From the NCBI RefSeq assembly GCF_030129945.1, contig NZ_JARRAF010000015.1, positions 1-64,000 of the forward strand: a DNA stretch of 64,000 bases, written 5' to 3'. Below, piece after piece: positions 19,092-30,018 of the stretch. The translations under genes were made by a program, and so were the position numbers. The stretch comes from Parachitinimonas caeni. Lineage in GTDB: Bacteria > Pseudomonadota > Gammaproteobacteria > Burkholderiales > Chitinimonadaceae. How positions within the stretch are numbered: position 1 is the stretch's first letter; the number at the start of each line of letters is the position of its first letter. The notes under the pieces were generated by a model that was not told where the DNA came from, made no database searches, and was given only the letters and a program-made list of their open reading frames with translations.

Positions 19092-19955
19092 ATGCACAAA
19101 CAACTATTTGGACTCATTGCTGCAGCGCTGGCAGTGGGAGGGTGTGATATCAACGTCCAGAAAAGTGAGGCGGACGGCAAGGTCAACATCACGATAGGTA
19201 GCGATAAAGGCGATAGCGAAGTCAAGCAGGAGAAACGACAGCTGGCTGAATTCGACAGCATCGAAAGCAAGGGGCCGGTAGATGTGACGGTTGAGATCGG
19301 GGATGCCCAGAGTGTCATCGTCGAAGGAAACCCCAAGTACCTTTCGCAAATCACGACTGAGGTAAATGGCAAGACACTCAAAGTGGGTCTGGAAGGCGTT
19401 GTGGTGAATAGCCGCAACAATCTGGTGGTCCGGGTGGTCATGCCACGCCTGAATGCACTAAGCCATCTGGGGTCGGGCGACGTGCTGCTAAAGGGCTTGA
19501 AAGGGGATTTGCTCGCCGTTAATACCACGGGTTCGGGTGATATCACCCTTGCCGGGCAGCTCAAGCAGCTGAATGTCGAGATGACAGGCTCTGGCGATCT
19601 GGATGGCAAAGGCTTGGCTCTGGCGGGGGTCATGGCAAATCTGCGGGGCTCCGGCAGTATGGAGTTGGGCGCGCTGGATGCCGAGAAGGCCGAGTACGAG
19701 TTATTGGGCTCAGGGGATATCACCACCGTGGGCAAAACCAAGCAGCTCAAGATCAACCTGCAGGGGTCCGGCACGGTGGACGCGGGCGGCTTGCAGGCTG
19801 ATAGCGCCAACCTGTCCCTGACCGGGTCCGGTGATATTCAGGCCGCTGTTAAAAATAGCGTCGAAGCGCGCAGTACGGGCAGTGGGGAAATCTCGATTGC
19901 AGGCAATCCTGCCGAGCGTAAGACCAGTGGCAAGGGCATTAACTTTGAAGGCTAA
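19092..19955 (+). CDS. DUF2807 (head-GIN) lipoprotein
   Basis: 287 residues. It begins with a lipoprotein signal peptide whose lipobox is AVGGC (Cys at about 18), so the protein should be anchored in an envelope membrane. The mature part is a right-handed beta-structure with many LGSGD/TGSGD/RGSGS turns spaced about 20 residues apart from residue 125 to the end, the signature of the DUF2807 adhesin-like domain. Ligand unknown; related proteins are thought to bind surface polymers. It stands alone between a palindromic repeat and an MFS gene. Confidence 0.85.
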   Translation: MHKQLFGLIAAALAVGGCDINVQKSEADGKVNITIGSDKGDSEVKQEKRQLAEFDSIESKGPVDVTVEIGDAQSVIVEGNPKYLSQITTEVNGKTLKVGLEGVVVNSRNNLVVRVVMPRLNALSHLGSGDVLLKGLKGDLLAVNTTGSGDITLAGQLKQLNVEMTGSGDLDGKGLALAGVMANLRGSGSMELGALDAEKAEYELLGSGDITTVGKTKQLKINLQGSGTVDAGGLQADSANLSLTGSGDIQAAVKNSVEARSTGSGEISIAGNPAERKTSGKGINFEG

Positions 19956-19957
19956 TA

Positions 19958-19977
19958 TGTAAACTTTTATGTTTACA
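19958..19977. promoter_or_regulatory. palindromic operator 1 upstream of the MFS gene
   Basis: TGTAAAC-N6-GTTTACA, extended by a base pair each side. It has the same half-site spacing as operator 2, and the two centres are 42 bp apart (about four helical turns). This is typical of a dimeric TetR-type repressor site. Confidence 0.65.
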
Positions 19978-19999
19978 TAAAGGAGCGAGGCTGCTAATT

Positions 20000-20019
20000 T
20001 GTAATCAAACTTGATTACA
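20000..20019. promoter_or_regulatory. palindromic operator 2 at the MFS gene start
   Basis: TGTAATC-N6-GATTACA inside a longer perfect 12-bp inverted repeat (19997-20022). It overlaps the first possible start codon of the MFS gene, so a bound repressor, or the RNA hairpin itself, could block expression. Confidence 0.65.
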
Positions 20020-20020
20020 A

Positions 20021-21250
20021 ATGGTGGCCTCCATGCATTTTCCCCGATCCAAGCTCATATTCATCGCCACCTGCGCCATTGCGCTGATTGCCAACACCGG
20101 CGCGGCCCTGCCGTACCCCATACTCGCCCCGCTGTTTGTTGATGTGGCACCCAACGGGTTCAACCATTTCTGGGGCATCGAGCCGAAGTTCTTGTTTGGT
20201 CTGGCTCTGGCCGTCAACCCTATTGGTATTCTCATTGGCAGCATGGTGCTCGGGCCGCTATCCGATCGGCTTGGCCGCCGCCCCTTGATCATGCTGACCC
20301 TCTGGTTGGCGTTGGGCATGCAGTTGCTGGCTGCCTGGGCTTTGAGCATTCAGAACTACCCATTGTTTTTGCTGGCAAGACTGGCGCTCGGGTTCTCGGA
20401 AGGCAATATTGCGGTGGCTCGGGCCATCGTGGCCGATGTTGCCGATGAACTACCCTCAGGTCGCGCCTTTGCGTGGTTCAATACGGCCGCTTATGGCGGC
20501 TGGATGCTAGGGCCGTTGATCGGTGGTTTTGGCGCTTTGTGGGGTATGCCGGCCCCTTTCTTGTTGGCAGCTGCCGCGACTTTGCTTTGTCTGGCGCTGA
20601 CCATAGCCTGTCTGCCGGCAACGGTTGCATCCGCTCCCCAGGCTGCCAGCCAGTCGGGTAGCCTGCGTCAGCTGAGGCAATTACTTGGCGTGACGGAGGT
20701 GCGCAAAGTATTTCTGATTCAATTGGCGTTCACTCTCGGGGTTACAACCTACTATGAGTTCAGCCCGATGTGGTTGAGCGAGTTCATGCGTCATTCCCCG
20801 GCTCAGATCGGGGTGGTGATTGCCCTGCAGTGCCTGATCATGACGCTGACCAGTGCCAATGTGGCTCCGGACGTGCAACGCCTTCCTGCTTTTACTCGCC
20901 GTCATGCCACCTGGTTTGCGCTGGGCATGCTGGCCTTTGCCCTCATGCCATCCTGGCCTGGCGTCGCGCTGATGCTACTGATTGCCATGCCGCTAGCCAG
21001 CTATAGTGCGGCCATGCATGCGCTTTGCGCTCAATGCTTTGCCGAGCACGGCAATGGTGCTGTCATGGGCTTGTTGAGCTCAGTATTTGCAGTGGCCAAC
21101 CTGCTGGTTGCGCTGGTTGGAGGTGCAGTGTCGATGCTGGATACCCGGCTGGTGATTGGGTTGGGCGCGCTGGCATGCCTGGGGGCAGCCTTTGCTTTGC
21201 GGAAGCTCGAGCAAGGTGAGCAGCAACCGCTGGCACTGGCTTCGCCTTGA
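20021..21250 (+). CDS. MFS transporter
   Basis: 409-residue inner-membrane transporter with twelve predicted helices. The loop between helices 2 and 3 has LGPLSDRLGRRPLIML, the major facilitator signature, and helix 5 contains GWMLGPLIGGFGALWG, resembling motif C of drug/proton antiporters. Substrate unknown. The start may be the ATG at 20021 or at 20033; neither has a good ribosome-binding site, and the first lies in a palindrome. Two matched operators immediately upstream suggest control by a TetR-like repressor, but none is encoded nearby. Confidence 0.85.
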   Translation: MVASMHFPRSKLIFIATCAIALIANTGAALPYPILAPLFVDVAPNGFNHFWGIEPKFLFGLALAVNPIGILIGSMVLGPLSDRLGRRPLIMLTLWLALGMQLLAAWALSIQNYPLFLLARLALGFSEGNIAVARAIVADVADELPSGRAFAWFNTAAYGGWMLGPLIGGFGALWGMPAPFLLAAAATLLCLALTIACLPATVASAPQAASQSGSLRQLRQLLGVTEVRKVFLIQLAFTLGVTTYYEFSPMWLSEFMRHSPAQIGVVIALQCLIMTLTSANVAPDVQRLPAFTRRHATWFALGMLAFALMPSWPGVALMLLIAMPLASYSAAMHALCAQCFAEHGNGAVMGLLSSVFAVANLLVALVGGAVSMLDTRLVIGLGALACLGAAFALRKLEQGEQQPLALASP

Positions 21251-21543
21251 TTAGCATTACCCCGGCTTTTGCCAGCAAGACCTGCCGGTAACCTGGGGCC
21301 GCAAGGATCCATTGCAATGTTGCGGACGCCGGGGCCGCGAAATTGACAGAGCCAACTGTGCCAGAACGTACCCGCCCGATGGTTCATGTGGCGCGTTCCA
21401 CGCCTTGATCCGGATCGCTGTACCTCAACACGCCCCACAAACCCAATACCGGTGGAGGCGAGCCCGTGCGATGAGTGGCCATTTCAATAGGCTTGGCGAT
21501 GTTCAGGCTAGAATAGCCGGCTACTCTTTGCTGGAGCGTCACT

Positions 21544-23562
21544 GTGATCGTCACTTTCCCTGATAGCCCCTATCGCCTGCATCAGCCATTTCCGCCCGCA
21601 GGTGATCAGCCTGTTGCCATCGATAAACTGGTGGAGGGGCTGGAGGATGGTCTGAGTTTTCAGACTTTGCTCGGCGTGACGGGCTCCGGCAAAACTTACA
21701 CCATGGCCAACGTCATTGCCCGCACTGGCCGTCCGGCTATCGTCATGGCCCCCAACAAGACGCTGGCTGCCCAGCTCTATGCTGAGTTTCGCGAGTTTTT
21801 CCCGGAGAACGCCGTCGAGTATTTTGTTTCGTACTACGACTACTACCAGCCCGAAGCCTATGTGCCGTCGAAGGATCTGTTCATCGAAAAGGATTCGAGC
21901 ATCAACGAACATATCGAGCAGATGCGGCTGTCGGCCACCAAGGCCATCCTGCAGCGCCCTGATTGCGTGATTGTGGCTACCGTTTCAGCGATTTACGGTA
22001 TCGGCGACCCATCTGACTACCATCAGATGATCTTGCACATCAAGGAAGGCGACAAGCTGGACCAGCGTGACATGGTGGCTAGGCTAGTGGCCATGCAATA
22101 TGAGCGCAATGACATCGAATTCCGGCGCGGGGTGTTCCGGGTACGAGGAGATGTCGTTGATATTTTTCCGGCCGAGAATGCCGATCTGGCATTACGGGTA
22201 TCTTTGTTTGACGACGATATTGAGTCCTTGCAGCTGTTCGACCCGCTAACGGGCCACATCAAACAGCGGGTGGGACGCTTCACTGTTTTCCCGTCCAGCC
22301 ATTACGTCACGCCGCGAGCGACGGTGGTGAGGGCGATTGACACCATCAAGGAAGAGCTGCGTGGGCGGTTGGCGTTTTTCCACCAGAACCACAAACTGGT
22401 GGAGGCACAACGGCTGGAGCAGCGCACCCGGTTTGACCTGGAAATGCTGCACGAGATGGGTTTTTGCAAAGGCATTGAAAACTACTCACGCCACCTTTCT
22501 GGCCACGCACCGGGGGAGCCTCCCCCAACCTTGATCGACTATCTGCCCGAGCATTGCTTGATGATCATTGACGAGTCGCACGTCACCATTCCGCAAATCG
22601 GTGCGATGTTTAAAGGTGATCGTGCCCGTAAGGAAAACCTGGTCGATTTCGGGTTCCGTCTGCCTTCTGCGCTGGATAACCGGCCGCTACGGTTCGAGGA
22701 ATTCGAGCAGATGATGCCGCAGACGGTGTTTGTTTCGGCGACGCCCTCCGAGTATGAAGCCAAGCATCAAGGGCAGGTGGTGGAGCAGGTGGTGCGGCCG
22801 ACAGGCTTGGTCGATCCGATCATCGAGGTGCGGCCGGTCGGCACGCAGGTAGACGACTTGCTGAGCGAAATCCATAAGCGCACTGCAGTCGGTGAGCGGG
22901 TTCTGGTTACCACGTTGACCAAGCGCATGGCCGAGCAGCTGTCTGAGTATTTTGCCGATCATGGCGTGAAAGTCCGCTACCTCCATTCTGATATCGACAC
23001 CGTAGAGCGGGTCGAGATCATCCGCGATCTGCGACTGGGGCAATTTGACGTGTTGATCGGCATTAACTTGCTGCGTGAAGGTCTGGACATCCCCGAGGTG
23101 TCGCTGGTAGCGATTCTGGATGCGGACAAGGAGGGCTTTTTGCGTAGCGAACGCAGCCTGATTCAGACCATCGGCCGCGCTGCACGGAACTTGAACGGCA
23201 CGGCGATTCTTTACGCGGATACCGTAACCCGCTCGATGAAAGCGGCTATCGACGAAACCGAGCGCCGCCGCGCCAAGCAAGTGGCCTTTAATACTGCGCA
23301 TGGCATCACACCTCGTGGCGTGGTCAAGCGGATCAAGGACATTATTGACGGCGTATACAACGAGGAAGAGGCCCAGGCCGCCAGACTGGAGCAGAAGCGC
23401 CAGCGTCAGCTCGAAGAACTCGACGAAAAGCAGCTGGCCAAGGAAATCAAACGAATCGAAAAAGAAATGCTGGAAGCGGCCCGCAATCTGGAGTTCGAGA
23501 AAGCGGCAGTCATGCGCGATCAACTCAAGGCACTACGCGAAAAGGTCTTTGGCGCGAGTTAG
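21544..23562 (+). CDS. uvrB: excinuclease ABC subunit B
   Basis: 672 residues, usual length. The damage-verification helicase of nucleotide excision repair. Walker A is GVTGSGKT; the DNA-gripping beta-hairpin is [16 protein letters not shown]; the DEAD-like box is IDESHVT; the motor ends with [13 protein letters not shown] domain that binds UvrC is at the C-terminus (about 630-665, [18 protein letters not shown]). It starts with GTG at 21544. No neighbour is functionally linked, and transcription ends at a shared bidirectional terminator with ispH. Confidence 0.97.
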   Translation: MIVTFPDSPYRLHQPFPPAGDQPVAIDKLVEGLEDGLSFQTLLGVTGSGKTYTMANVIARTGRPAIVMAPNKTLAAQLYAEFREFFPENAVEYFVSYYDYYQPEAYVPSKDLFIEKDSSINEHIEQMRLSATKAILQRPDCVIVATVSAIYGIGDPSDYHQMILHIKEGDKLDQRDMVARLVAMQYERNDIEFRRGVFRVRGDVVDIFPAENADLALRVSLFDDDIESLQLFDPLTGHIKQRVGRFTVFPSSHYVTPRATVVRAIDTIKEELRGRLAFFHQNHKLVEAQRLEQRTRFDLEMLHEMGFCKGIENYSRHLSGHAPGEPPPTLIDYLPEHCLMIIDESHVTIPQIGAMFKGDRARKENLVDFGFRLPSALDNRPLRFEEFEQMMPQTVFVSATPSEYEAKHQGQVVEQVVRPTGLVDPIIEVRPVGTQVDDLLSEIHKRTAVGERVLVTTLTKRMAEQLSEYFADHGVKVRYLHSDIDTVERVEIIRDLRLGQFDVLIGINLLREGLDIPEVSLVAILDADKEGFLRSERSLIQTIGRAARNLNGTAILYADTVTRSMKAAIDETERRRAKQVAFNTAHGITPRGVVKRIKDIIDGVYNEEEAQAARLEQKRQRQLEELDEKQLAKEIKRIEKEMLEAARNLEFEKAAVMRDQLKALREKVFGAS

Positions 23563-23616
23563 GCGCTATTGCCGCCCATGAGCCATGCTTTGAATGAGGT
23601 CTGAAAAATCAAGTGA

Positions 23617-23647
23617 AAAAAGAGGCGGGAGAAACCCCGCCTCTTTG
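23617..23647. terminator. bidirectional terminator between uvrB and ispH
   Basis: AAAGAGGCGGG / CCCGCCTCTTT stem with a short loop and A/T-rich tails, placed between the convergent uvrB and ispH genes. Confidence 0.85.
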
Positions 23648-23669
23648 CTTTGGCAAAAGCATTTGCCAG

Positions 23670-24596
23670 TCAGGCCAAGCCTTTGGGCAAGGAGAACACA
23701 ATGTTCTCCTCAATCCCTTTCATCTCGTTGACCCGTTCTGCCCCCAGCTGTTTGACGCGCTCAATGACTTCGATCACCAGCACTTCCGGCGCAGAGGCCC
23801 CGGCGGTCACGCCTACCGATTGATGCCCGGCAATCCATTCGGGCTGCAGCTCGTCGGCGTTATCCACCAGATAGGCTGGAATGCCGAGATTTTCAGCGAC
23901 CTCGCGCAGGCGATTCGAGTTCGAGCTGTTGATGGAGCCGACGACAATCATTACATCTGCTTCGCGAGCCAGTTGCTTGACCGCATCCTGCCGGTTTTGG
24001 GTGGCATAGCAGATGTCATCTTTCTTGGGGCCGACAATATTCGGAAAGCGCTGTTTCAGTGCATTGACGATCGCAGCTGCGTCATCCACCGACAAAGTGG
24101 TCTGGGTGACGTAGGCAAGCTGTTCGGTATTTTCCACCTGCAGCGTGGCAACGTCGGCCACGGTTTCCACCAGATACATGCCGCCGCTGGATTGCCCCAT
24201 GGTGCCTTCGACTTCAGGATGGCCCTGGTGGCCGATCATCACGATTTCAAAGCCGGCTTCGCGCATTTTGCGCACTTCAACATGCACTTTGGTCACCAAA
24301 GGGCAGGTCGCATCAAAGACCTTGAGGCCGCGTGCTTCGGCTTCCCGCCGGACCGACTGCGGTACGCCATGGGCCGAGAAGATCACGGTGGCGCCAGCGG
24401 GCACAGCGTCCAGGCTTTCGACAAAAACGGCTCCTTTGTTGCGTAAATCCTCCACAACAAATTTGTTGTGTACGACTTCATGTCGAACGTAGATAGGTGC
24501 GCCAAATTGCTCAAGCGCCCGCTCGACGATGGCGATGGCGCGATCAACGCCGGCGCAAAAGCCACGGGGATTGGCGAGTACGACTTGGATCGTCAT
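23670..24596 (-). CDS. ispH: 4-hydroxy-3-methylbut-2-enyl diphosphate reductase
   Basis: 308 residues. Final step of the MEP pathway, making IPP and DMAPP with a 4Fe-4S cluster. The three cluster cysteines are in [24 protein letters not shown] and [11 protein letters not shown]. The start at 24596 ([12 protein letters not shown]) is standard for the family; a longer frame to 24656 would run into lspA. Last gene of the ribF-ileS-lspA-ispH operon. Confidence 0.97.
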   Translation of the reverse strand: MTIQVVLANPRGFCAGVDRAIAIVERALEQFGAPIYVRHEVVHNKFVVEDLRNKGAVFVESLDAVPAGATVIFSAHGVPQSVRREAEARGLKVFDATCPLVTKVHVEVRKMREAGFEIVMIGHQGHPEVEGTMGQSSGGMYLVETVADVATLQVENTEQLAYVTQTTLSVDDAAAIVNALKQRFPNIVGPKKDDICYATQNRQDAVKQLAREADVMIVVGSINSSNSNRLREVAENLGIPAYLVDNADELQPEWIAGHQSVGVTAGASAPEVLVIEVIERVKQLGAERVNEMKGIEENIVFSLPKGLA

Positions 24597-24616
24597 GTCT
24601 GCTATTCCAGTAAAAC

Positions 24617-25123
24617 TTATTGAGAAGCGGGTTTGGGCTTGCGAAAACTGTCCCACACCATCAAGGCCGCGCCAACACAGATTGCAGAGTCGGCAATATT
24701 GAAGGCGGGCCAGTAGAAGTTGCCGTAGTAGAGCTGAATAAAGTCGATGACGTGACCAAGATAGCCACGGTCAATCAGGTTGCCGATAGCGCCACCCAGA
24801 ATCAACGACATTGCCCAGCAGAACAAGGTTTCCGCACGGTGTTTCAGCAACAGCCGCCCGATTACGCCGGATACGACAATCGCCAGCAGCATGAAGAACC
24901 AGCGCTGCCAGCCTCCGGCGCTGGCGAGAAACGAGAAGGCGGCGCCGGGGTTGTACGCCAGTACCAGATTGAACGACGGCATGATGGGGATGACATCGCG
25001 TGGGCTCAAAAAGTGCTCGGCAGCCAGCTTGGTGGCCTGGTCGAGCACTATGACCATGAAGGCAATGACAAACCAGCGGACCGCCCCGCCCAGGGCGCCC
25101 GTTGGTTTGACGGGATCAGGCAT
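24617..25123 (-). CDS. lspA: lipoprotein signal peptidase
   Basis: 168-residue inner-membrane aspartic protease that cleaves the signal peptide of prolipoproteins. Four membrane helices; motifs LDQATK near residue 28, YNPGAAFSF, and the two catalytic aspartates in [16 protein letters not shown] and FNIADSAI. The start at 25123 overlaps the end of ileS by 8 bases, indicating coupling. 20 bases separate it from ispH. Confidence 0.96.
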   Translation of the reverse strand: MPDPVKPTGALGGAVRWFVIAFMVIVLDQATKLAAEHFLSPRDVIPIMPSFNLVLAYNPGAAFSFLASAGGWQRWFFMLLAIVVSGVIGRLLLKHRAETLFCWAMSLILGGAIGNLIDRGYLGHVIDFIQLYYGNFYWPAFNIADSAICVGAALMVWDSFRKPKPASQ

Positions 25124-27980
25124 GGACACGCGCTTCACCTTCACCGAATAGATTGGCGACGCAACGTCCGCACAGCGTGGCGTGGTTGGTATCACGGCCC
25201 ACGTCTGCCCGGTAGTGCCAGCAGCGTTCGCACTTGGTGTAGGTGGAGGCGCTGACGCTTACCCGGCTTTCGGCACCGGCCTTCAGGCTGGCGCGCGAGG
25301 TGATGGTGACAAAGCGCAGGTCGTCACCGAGCGCCGCCATGGCATCGAGCGCATGGCCGGTCGCTTCGATATCGACTTCTGCCTGCAAGGAAGAGCCGAC
25401 TGCGCCTGCGGCACGTGATTCTTCAATCTGCTTGAGTACCAGCTTGCGTGCCTCGCGGATGGCCGCCCAATCCTGGGCAAGGGATTGGCTGTCCGCCGCC
25501 ACAGGCAACTGATGCCAGGTGTGCAGGAATACGCTGTCGTCGCAGCCTTCGCCGATAAAGGCCCAGGCTTCGTCAGCGGTAAATGACAGGATTGGCGCCA
25601 GCAGTAAGGTCAGGCTGCGACTGATATGCCACAGCGCAGTCTGGGCCGAACGGCGGGTTTTGGCATCTGCGGCGGTGGTGTAGAGCCGGTCTTTCAGGAT
25701 GTCGAGGAAGAAGCCCCCGAGGTCTTCCGAGCAGAAGTTGTGGATTTCCTGCACGGCACCATGGAAGTCATACCTTTCATAGGCTTTGGTAACAGCCTGC
25801 TGGCATTGTTGGGTCATGACCGATACCGCATACCGGTCGATGGTCAGCAACTCATCGACAGGCAGAAGTTGGGTCTTGGCGTCGAAGTCGGCGATGTTTG
25901 CCAGCAGGAAGCGCATGGTGTTGCGGATGCGGCGATAGGCTTCGATTACACGCTTGAGGATCTCATCCGAGATCGACATTTCGCCAGAGTAATCGGTCGA
26001 TGCGGTCCACAGGCGCAGCACGTCGGCACCGTACTGGTCGATGACCTTTTGCGGCACGATGACGTTGCCCAGCGATTTGGACATCTTGCGGCCCTGGCCG
26101 TCCACCACGAAGCCATGGGTCAGCAGCTGGCGATACGGCGCATGCCCATCCGTAGCGCAGCCGGTGAGCAAGGAGGACTGGAACCAGCCGCGATGCTGAT
26201 CCGAGCCTTCCAGGTAGAGATCTGCCGGGTGGGCAAGCCCTTCACGGCTCTTCAAGACGGCGTAGTGCGTCGAGCCGGAGTCGAACCAGACATCCAGGGT
26301 GTCGGTAAGTTTGACGTAGTCGCGCGCTTCCTCCCCCAGCAACTCTTCTGCCTGCAGGCTGAACCAGGCTTCGATCCCGGCGTTCTCGATCTTCTTGGCC
26401 ACCGCTTCGAGTAGTGCTTGCGAGCGTGGATGCAACTCGCCGGTTTCTTTGTGCATGAAGAAGGTCATCGGCACGCCCCAGTTGCGCTGGCGGGACACAC
26501 ACCAGTCGGGACGGTTGCCGATCATGGCTTCAAGACGGCCACGGCCCCATTGCGGGAAGAACTCGGTGGCATCAACCGCCTGCTTGGCAACATGACGCAG
26601 ACTGTTTCCGGCGTTGCCGGGTTTGTCCATGGAAATGAACCACTGCGCGGTGGCACGGAAGATGATGGGTGACTTGTGTCGCCAGCAGTGTGGATAGCTA
26701 TGGCGCAGCTGTGTGTTGCACAGCAGTAATTCCTTGGTTTGCAGGGTTTCGAGCACAACGGGATTGGCCTGCCATACCGTCTTGCCGGCGAGCATGGGCA
26801 CGGAAGGCAGGAAACGACCGTCATTGCCAACGGGATTGTCGATGGCCAGCCCGTAATGCAGGCCGACGTGGTAGTCATCCAGGCCGTGGGCCGGTGCGGT
26901 ATGGACAAGGCCGGTACCCGCGTCGGTCGTGACGTGCATGCCGAGTACGATCTTGACCTGGCGATCAATAAACGGATGTTGCAGGACCAGATGCTCCAGA
27001 TGTTCGCCTTTGGTCTGGGCGATGACCTCGACGCTTTCGAAACCATAGCGCTGGATGGCCTGTTCGGCCAGATCACGAGCCAGGATCAGCAGCCCTTTGG
27101 GGGTCTGGATCAGGTCGTAAGTGAGTTCAGGATGCACGCACACTGCCTGGTTGGCGGGCAGAGTCCAGGGAGTGGTGGTCCAGATGACGGCGTAGGCAGG
27201 CTCTCCGCCAAGGCTGCCGCCACCAAAGGCTTTTTCCAGTGCCGCGTTGTCGCATACCTGAAAGGCGACGTCGATTGCCGGGCTGTTTTTGTCCTCGTAT
27301 TCAACTTCAGCTTCCGCCAGGGCAGACCCACAATCGACACACCAGTGCACGGGCTTTTGCCCTTTCACCAGATAACCGTTTGCGTGGATGCGACCCAGCG
27401 TGCGCACAATGTCAGCTTCGGTCTTGAAGTCCATGGTGCGATATGGCTGATCCCAGTCACCAAGACCGCCCAGACGCACGAAATCAGCCTTTTGGCGTTC
27501 GATCTGGCCTTGCGCATATTCGCGGCACAGCTCGCGAATGAAGGCTGCTGGCAGGTGGATCGCATCGGCAGGCAGGTCGTTGGCTTTGCGATAGGCGACG
27601 ATGCGTGCATGGATATCCGGCCAGCGCTTCACGGCATCTTTATCTGATTTCACCAGTTTTTCGATCTGGTGCTCGATTGGCAGGCCGTGGCAGTCCCAGC
27701 CCGGCACGTAAGGCGCATCGAAGCCCGCGAGGGTTTTCGACTTGATGATGATGTCCTTCAGAACCTTGTTGACTGCGTGACCGATATGGATATCGCCATT
27801 GGCGTAGGGCGGGCCATCATGCAGGATGAATTTGGGGCGACCCTTGGAGACAGAGCGTACTTTGTCGTAGAGCTTTTTGCTTTGCCAGGTGGCGAGAAAG
27901 CCGGGCTCACGTTTGGCCAGATCGCCACGCATCGGGAATGGAGTGTCTGGCAGATTCAGGGGATATTTATTGTCGGACAT
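25116..27980 (-). CDS. ileS: isoleucyl-tRNA synthetase
   Basis: 954 residues, class I synthetase charging tRNA-Ile. HIGH-type motif [13 protein letters not shown] near residue 55, KMSKS loop [12 protein letters not shown]1 editing domain in between ([25 protein letters not shown]), and a C-terminal zinc finger [10 protein letters not shown]...CGRCVAN. The zinc finger marks the bacterial type 1 enzyme. It lies between ribF and lspA, a gene order common in proteobacteria. Confidence 0.98.
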   Translation of the reverse strand: MSDNKYPLNLPDTPFPMRGDLAKREPGFLATWQSKKLYDKVRSVSKGRPKFILHDGPPYANGDIHIGHAVNKVLKDIIIKSKTLAGFDAPYVPGWDCHGLPIEHQIEKLVKSDKDAVKRWPDIHARIVAYRKANDLPADAIHLPAAFIRELCREYAQGQIERQKADFVRLGGLGDWDQPYRTMDFKTEADIVRTLGRIHANGYLVKGQKPVHWCVDCGSALAEAEVEYEDKNSPAIDVAFQVCDNAALEKAFGGGSLGGEPAYAVIWTTTPWTLPANQAVCVHPELTYDLIQTPKGLLILARDLAEQAIQRYGFESVEVIAQTKGEHLEHLVLQHPFIDRQVKIVLGMHVTTDAGTGLVHTAPAHGLDDYHVGLHYGLAIDNPVGNDGRFLPSVPMLAGKTVWQANPVVLETLQTKELLLCNTQLRHSYPHCWRHKSPIIFRATAQWFISMDKPGNAGNSLRHVAKQAVDATEFFPQWGRGRLEAMIGNRPDWCVSRQRNWGVPMTFFMHKETGELHPRSQALLEAVAKKIENAGIEAWFSLQAEELLGEEARDYVKLTDTLDVWFDSGSTHYAVLKSREGLAHPADLYLEGSDQHRGWFQSSLLTGCATDGHAPYRQLLTHGFVVDGQGRKMSKSLGNVIVPQKVIDQYGADVLRLWTASTDYSGEMSISDEILKRVIEAYRRIRNTMRFLLANIADFDAKTQLLPVDELLTIDRYAVSVMTQQCQQAVTKAYERYDFHGAVQEIHNFCSEDLGGFFLDILKDRLYTTAADAKTRRSAQTALWHISRSLTLLLAPILSFTADEAWAFIGEGCDDSVFLHTWHQLPVAADSQSLAQDWAAIREARKLVLKQIEESRAAGAVGSSLQAEVDIEATGHALDAMAALGDDLRFVTITSRASLKAGAESRVSVSASTYTKCERCWHYRADVGRDTNHATLCGRCVANLFGEGEARVHA

Positions 27981-28075
27981 GGAAATTTTCTCGAAAAAGC
28001 ATCAATTCTGTAGGTCGGCTGCACCAGGCTGGCCGTGTCGTGTGCGGGGCGACTCACCCTCGCTCGTGCCCCGCG

Positions 28076-29020
28076 TCAGGCCGAGCGAGGGGAGCTAATT
28101 CGCTCCCCGAACCAACGGCGAATAGCTTCGACGTCGGCACCAATCTGTGCTTTCAAGGTTTCGAGATCAGGGTATTTGGCTTCATCGCGCAGTTTGTGCA
28201 GGAAATCGACCCTGACATGGCGGCCATACAGATCTCCCTCGAAGTCCAGTACATTGACTTCCAGCGCCATCTGGCCATTGCTGATGACAGTAGGACGTAT
28301 GCCGAGGCTGGCGGCTCCCAGGCGCGGTTCGCCTATGCCATGAAACTCCACGGCAAAGATGCCTGTCAGCGGTGGGCGATTGTGCTTTACCTGGATATTG
28401 GCCGTTGGAAAGCCCAGTTGCCTTCCGAGTTTCTGGCCGTGAACAACCCGGCCGCTAATGCTATAGGGTCGGCCTAGCAGGGTGTTGGCGAGTTCGATTT
28501 TCCCTGCGGCCAAGGCATCGCGTACCGCCGTGCTGGAGACCCGCATGCCTTCAACGGTAACGCTATGCATGGCATCGACTTCGAATCCAAGTGACTGGCT
28601 GGCAGCGGTCAGGCTATCGACGTTGCCACTGCGGCCTTTGCCAAACCGGAAGTCATCGCCGATCAGCACATATCGGGCCTGAAGCTGGGTTGCCAGAATA
28701 TCGGCAGCGAAGGTGTCAGCGGCGAGCGAGGCGAGCTTGCGGGTGAAGTGGCAGACATAGACGCGATCAACTCCGGCATCGCGCAGTAATTCGAGCTTTT
28801 CCCGCAGGCTGGTCAGCCTTGCGGGGGCAGATTCCGGGGTAAAGAGCTCGCGCGGATGGGGTTCGAAAGTCATGACAGCCATAGGCAAGCTACGGCGTTG
28901 TGCCTCCTGCCGTAGGCGCGCAAGCATGGTGCGATGGCCGGTGTGCAGGCCATCGAAATTACCAATGGTCAGTGCGCAGGGGCCAGACGAATGAAAGGGA
29001 ATACCGCGAAATACCTGCAT
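28076..29020 (-). CDS. ribF: bifunctional riboflavin kinase / FAD synthetase
   Basis: 314 residues. The N-terminal adenylyltransferase domain has TIGNFDGLHTGHRTML, and the C-terminal kinase domain (from about 185) has HGQKLGRQLGFPTANI and the substrate-site segment LEVNVLDFEGDLYG. It makes FMN and FAD from riboflavin. First recognised gene of the ribF-ileS-lspA-ispH operon, 95 bases before ileS. Confidence 0.96.
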   Translation of the reverse strand: MQVFRGIPFHSSGPCALTIGNFDGLHTGHRTMLARLRQEAQRRSLPMAVMTFEPHPRELFTPESAPARLTSLREKLELLRDAGVDRVYVCHFTRKLASLAADTFAADILATQLQARYVLIGDDFRFGKGRSGNVDSLTAASQSLGFEVDAMHSVTVEGMRVSSTAVRDALAAGKIELANTLLGRPYSISGRVVHGQKLGRQLGFPTANIQVKHNRPPLTGIFAVEFHGIGEPRLGAASLGIRPTVISNGQMALEVNVLDFEGDLYGRHVRVDFLHKLRDEAKYPDLETLKAQIGADVEAIRRWFGERISSPRSA

Positions 29021-29181
29021 GGTTTCAATAGATAAGGCCCGCTGTAATGGGCCTCGGTCAAGTCAGGGCCAATCTCCACACCAGTAATGCGGGTGGTTTT
29101 TGGCCGGGAAACAGGTGATTCTAGCGGAGGGGGGCAGGGTGGTCTAGGAATGAACGGCCTTTCCATGCCCACATAGGTTGA

Positions 29182-29880
29182 TCAGTACTGTATTTCCACC
29201 ACACCTTCCGACTTGGCCACACCATGGACCGTAGAGCCGGATGCCATCTTGACTGACACCTTCTGCCCTTCCGCCGCATTGGTCAGCGCACGGCCCTCGC
29301 TGGTGACTTCGAAGCCATTGCCATGGGCAATTACTTTGACGAATTCATTGGCCTTGACTGCAAATGCGGCGCGCAACTGATCTGAGCGCAGGGGGGCGCC
29401 GACTGCCAATCCTCCAACCAGAGTCCGGCCGATTGCCAGTTGCGGATCCAATACCACCGTCGGCGGAAGTTGGGACAACTCGCCTTCGCGCTTCTGGAAG
29501 TCGGCTTCTGTCATGACATGGCCAGAAGGCAAGGGACGGCTCGCAACCAAGTAGGGGGCCGTCAGCGAAATACTGACGGGGACGTTCACCGCCCAGTTGG
29601 CGCCTTGGGCGCAGCGAACCTTGACCGAGCTGTTGCCGACCAGGCGGTTGCCGGAAGGCAGGCTGACTTCAATCTTTTCACAGCGGGGCAAGATCAGGCG
29701 CTGGTCAATTTTGCCGATCTGAAACTGGGCTTTATTGCCATAAGTTCGCAGCTCGTTTGCGAGGTAGTCGTTGGCAGCCGCAACGATGGCGGCGACGTCC
29801 TGTTGGTCATCGGCGTGGGCAATCGGGCTGGCGAGCGCCATCAGTGCCGGCATCACAAGTGCAAGGGATAGATTTCGCAT
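29182..29880 (-). CDS. flgA: flagellar P-ring assembly chaperone FlgA
   Basis: 232 residues with a signal peptide (start at 29880, cleavage near SPIAHA). The SAF-type domain and C-terminal barrel carry the family motifs: RPLPSGHVMTEADF, LAIGRTLVGGLAVGAPL and VKANEFVKVIAHGNGFEV. It acts in the periplasm to help FlgI form the P ring. Here it is an isolated gene, divergent from rmuC, and not beside flgB as in many genomes. Confidence 0.92.
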   Translation of the reverse strand: MRNLSLALVMPALMALASPIAHADDQQDVAAIVAAANDYLANELRTYGNKAQFQIGKIDQRLILPRCEKIEVSLPSGNRLVGNSSVKVRCAQGANWAVNVPVSISLTAPYLVASRPLPSGHVMTEADFQKREGELSQLPPTVVLDPQLAIGRTLVGGLAVGAPLRSDQLRAAFAVKANEFVKVIAHGNGFEVTSEGRALTNAAEGQKVSVKMASGSTVHGVAKSEGVVEIQY

Positions 29881-30018
29881 GCCCCTATCATAGCCCAAGC
29901 GGCAGGTTTTTTTCAGTCGGGCCCATTGCCTTGTGGTGATTTATGGTCGCCGTGTCGCCCGGTGCGGTCTGTGGGCGCTATCATTGGAAGCTGTACAGGC
30001 AACAAAAACGGAAAAACC

